DNA from: CAYRMV01 sp964425255
Lineage (GTDB): Bacteria; Bacteroidota; Bacteroidia; Flavobacteriales_D; Crocinitomicaceae
Direction of reading: 5' to 3'
Length of the DNA stretch: 24,992 nt
Assembly (NCBI GenBank): GCA_964425255.1
Contig: CAYRMV010000036.1
Span: forward strand, 1 to 24,992
Shown here: positions 22,953 through 24,992 of the stretch, in pieces
How positions within the stretch are numbered: the stretch's first letter is position 1
Layout of the letters: each line of letters opens with the position of its first letter
Program-made: the position numbers and the translations under genes
Notes under the pieces: model-generated
Told to the model about the DNA's origin: nothing
The model's input: the letters and a program-made list of their open reading frames with translations, nothing else
Database searches by the model: none

Positions 22953-24098
22953 ATGAAGAAAATCAAACTATCCAATGCAATTCACCGCGAACAATCTATT
23001 GTGCTGATCGAATTTGAAAAAGATGAATTCATTATAACATTGTTGAAAAGTAGTTTTCCAGATGTTAGGTGGAGTAAAACTTTTCAATGTTGGTACATTC
23101 CTGACAAAGCCAATATCCAAATGACTTTTTTTCAGATTTTTAAGGGAAAGTGCTACATTGATTATTCAAATTTGAAAAAGCCTTTCAAAGCGAATAACAC
23201 AAAACAAAATTCATCTTCATCCGATGGATCATCTAAGAAAAAAATCGTGCTTCCTCCGCTTAGTAAAGAGCAAAATCAAGCGATTGAATCTATGAAAAAA
23301 TACATGCAATCTTGTCGAAATGCACCTAGTACGGTTTCAACCTACACGGATGCGATGAAGGTTTTCCTGCGTTTTTTTCATGATCGACCAATAGAATCGT
23401 TGGAAGCCAGAGACATAACCACTTTTAATAACGAATACATATTAAAGTATAACTATTCGAGTTCGTTTCAAAATCAAGTAGTCAACGCGGTAAAAATGTT
23501 TGTGCATGTCATTCAAGAATCAAAATTTAACATTGATTTAATTGAAAGACCTCGACGAGACAAAAAGTTGCCTGTGGTTTTAAGCAAAGAAGAAGTCTCG
23601 AAATTGATTGAACTGACAATTAACTTAAAACACAAAACCTTACTAGCACTTATTTATTCCGCTGGTTTGAGAATTAGTGAAGCGCTGTCGATGAAACCCA
23701 AAGACATTGATTCAAAACGAATGTTGATTCATGTTAAAAATGCGAAAGGAAAAAAAGACCGATACACGTTGTTATCGGAGAAGATCTTGTTGCTTTTACG
23801 AGAATATTACACGATTTATAAACCGAAAAAATATTTATTTGAAGGTCAAAACGGTGGACAATATAGCAGTCGAAGTGCTCAAGCAGTTTTAAAAGAAGCC
23901 GCCAGCAGAGCTGGAATAACCAAGCCGATCAGTTTGCATACTTTAAGACACAGTTTTGCAACACATTTATTGGAAGGTGGCACGGACTTACGTTTTATCC
24001 AGGAGTTACTTGGACACAGTAGTCCTAAAACGACGATGATTTACACGCATGTAAGTAATTCAAATTTGAAAAAAATCAAAAATCCATTTGACATTTAG
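22953..24098 (+). CDS. Tyrosine recombinase / integrase (XerC-D-like)
   Basis: A 381-residue site-specific recombinase. Residues 1-75 form an N-terminal domain with the RWSKTFQCWYIP motif (39-50) common in Bacteroidota integrases. A Ser/Lys-rich linker (80-100) leads to a SAM-like core-binding domain (about 105-195) and the catalytic domain (205-375). All active-site residues are present: R240 (SAGLRISEAL), K265 (NAKGKKDR), H329 and R332 (HTLRHSFATHLL), H355 (LGHSSPKTT) and the nucleophile Y364. The C terminus IKNPFDI resembles the I-K/R-S-P-L-D ending of IntI and related enzymes, but the extra insertion IntI carries between the second and third conserved patches is absent. An ATG at 22902 would lie within the promoter. 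It is immediately followed by a cassette-like gene and core sites. Confidence 0.93.
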   Translation: MKKIKLSNAIHREQSIVLIEFEKDEFIITLLKSSFPDVRWSKTFQCWYIPDKANIQMTFFQIFKGKCYIDYSNLKKPFKANNTKQNSSSSDGSSKKKIVLPPLSKEQNQAIESMKKYMQSCRNAPSTVSTYTDAMKVFLRFFHDRPIESLEARDITTFNNEYILKYNYSSSFQNQVVNAVKMFVHVIQESKFNIDLIERPRRDKKLPVVLSKEEVSKLIELTINLKHKTLLALIYSAGLRISEALSMKPKDIDSKRMLIHVKNAKGKKDRYTLLSEKILLLLREYYTIYKPKKYLFEGQNGGQYSSRSAQAVLKEAASRAGITKPISLHTLRHSFATHLLEGGTDLRFIQELLGHSSPKTTMIYTHVSNSNLKKIKNPFDI

Positions 24099-24206
24099 GA
24101 TTTTATGTATATTTTTAAAAAATAAGACGCAACAAAAAAACGCAAAACATGCGCCTATCTTGCCAGATTGGAGTGATATGTGTTTTGAAAGTGCGTATAT
24201 AAGTAA

Positions 24207-24216
24207 GTTAGAGGGC
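24207..24216 (+). other. Candidate recombination core site (attI-like/cassette left boundary)
   Basis: GTTAGAGGGC begins with GTTRR, like the integron core G-TTRRRY, and lies 108 bases after the recombinase stop and 34 bases before the next ATG. Its inverse complement, GCCCTCTAAC, matches GCCCTATAAC at 24947-24956 in nine of ten bases. That pairing across the two ends of one gene is what an integrated cassette shows. The spacer 24099-24206 has no gene; no attI accessory repeats are evident. Confidence 0.4.
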
Positions 24217-24249
24217 ATTTTAAAGGGCAGACAGCAAACAGATTGACAA

Positions 24250-24930
24250 ATGGGAACTTGGAATACGAAAATAAACGGTAACGACACTTTTCAAGACATA
24301 TATCAAAACTTCTTTGACTTATACAATCAAGGACAAAACCCTGCTGACATTTCTAAACAAATTCAAGACGACTTTGCTGAAATGTTTAACGACTATGACG
24401 ACAAGAACAACAGTTTGTTTGGGCTTGTATTAGCACAATGGGAAACAAAATCACTTGACCCAACAGTATACAAACAAGTAAAAGAAATTATTGAAACAGA
24501 CAATGACCTTGAAGTTTGGAAAGGACTTGGTGCTGACAACAAAACATTAGAAAAGCGAAAAAAGGAACTTGACAAATTTCTAACTCAAATTTCAACAGAA
24601 AGAGAAAAACCGAAACGCAGAGTTAGACCGAAGTTTGAATTTAAGATGATTAACCTTGTGAACGCTATTGCACCAGACAACTTAAAAAAGCTTGATGTAA
24701 ATGAAGAATACACAAATAAGAACTATGTTCATACAAGTGGACTAATGATGTGGGGACAAGGTGGTGGTTCTGTTTTATATTTCACAGGGCAAGGCAAAAA
24801 TATTTCAGCAAAATGGCTTGACAGTAAGACAATAGAAATTACTCACGACAAAGACATAGTTTTTACAATGCAAAAAGATAGAGCTTATTTCTGTGGAGAT
24901 GACATTAAAGTAATTTATAAACCGCAATGA
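24250..24930 (+). CDS. Cassette-borne protein of unknown function (DUF4259-like N terminus)
   Basis: A 226-residue soluble protein. The start MGTWNTKINGNDTFQDIYQN resembles the MG-T/A-W-x-T-x-I/L start of DUF4259-type proteins, sometimes linked to polymorphic-toxin immunity. The N-terminal part (1-115) is helical, acidic and aromatic-rich (FGLVLAQWETKSLDPTVYKQ). A basic hinge follows (EREKPKRRVRPK, 117-128). The C-terminal part (about 130-226) is beta-rich, with MMWGQGGGSVLYFTGQGKN and a repeated I/V-F pattern. No catalytic motif is evident. Codon choice is more A-rich (GAC/ACA/AAA) than the upstream core genes, consistent with recent acquisition. It sits between two inverse core sites downstream of a recombinase, so it is probably a mobile cassette. 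DUF4259 membership is a tentative reading from the first 40 residues. Confidence 0.7.
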   Translation: MGTWNTKINGNDTFQDIYQNFFDLYNQGQNPADISKQIQDDFAEMFNDYDDKNNSLFGLVLAQWETKSLDPTVYKQVKEIIETDNDLEVWKGLGADNKTLEKRKKELDKFLTQISTEREKPKRRVRPKFEFKMINLVNAIAPDNLKKLDVNEEYTNKNYVHTSGLMMWGQGGGSVLYFTGQGKNISAKWLDSKTIEITHDKDIVFTMQKDRAYFCGDDIKVIYKPQ

Positions 24931-24946
24931 CAACGAAAAGAAAAAC

Positions 24947-24992
24947 GCCCTATAACAGCACCTACCCAAAAGTGGCGGTTCAGTGGTTAAAT
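24947..24992 (+). other. Partial attC-like recombination site, cut by the window end
   Basis: GCCCTATAAC begins 16 bases after the stop codon of the cassette-like gene, in the place where an attC R'' core would lie. It is followed by a sequence with inverted-repeat potential (CACC at 24959-24962 and GGTT near 24984; CCACTG-like segment on the other strand). The matching GTT-type core that should close the site lies beyond the window. Confidence 0.4.

Overview
The window looks like chromosomal DNA of a Bacteroidota bacterium, most likely Flavobacteriales (a Crocinitomicaceae/Fluviicola-like lineage is my guess, not shown). The reasons are a GldM/PorM-type gliding or type IX secretion protein, a fused MurF-alanine racemase, several start sites preceded by the Bacteroidota sigma-factor -7 box TAnnTTTG, and AT-rich genes with little Shine-Dalgarno signal. 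No rRNA, tRNA or CRISPR array was found.

Layout. Positions 1-6112 are minus-strand genes: a small membrane protein, a secreted cyclophilin-FKBP double prolyl isomerase, a lipoprotein/TPR pair, serS, and the rplU-rpmA ribosomal operon. Most are separated by clear intrinsic terminators. From 6113 to 8340 come an EamA transporter, a roughly 170-bp imperfect palindrome, and a divergent HMA-domain lipoprotein. From 8357 to 13054 the minus strand carries a DUF2797-like zinc protein coupled to an ABC-F ATPase, then an orphan long GldM-like protein lying between two similar repeat blocks. From 13660 to 17421 there is a CPA1-type K+/H+ antiporter and a two-gene operon (acidic conserved protein plus M28 metallopeptidase). 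From 17633 to 22391 the plus strand carries tdk, murF-alr and a GT-C glycosyltransferase. The intergenic DNA around 20.5-20.8 kb holds direct repeats and a GC-richer foldback element.

The right end (22.4-24.99 kb) is accessory. A short tandem repeat precedes a tyrosine recombinase, followed by a cassette-like gene of unknown function. A 10-bp core (GTTAGAGGGC) lies between recombinase and gene, and its near-exact inverse (GCCCTATAAC) follows the gene's stop codon. This is the arrangement expected of an integron-like cassette, but the recombinase lacks the insertion typical of IntI. The window ends inside the putative recombination site, so the array can only be judged with more sequence.

The core genes serve translation (serS, rplU, rpmA, ABC-F), wall synthesis (murF-alr), nucleotide salvage (tdk), ion balance (antiporter) and envelope or periplasmic functions (PPIase, lipoproteins, M28, GT-C, GldM-like). 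Intergenic regions are unusually rich in short dispersed hairpins and period-8 repeats.
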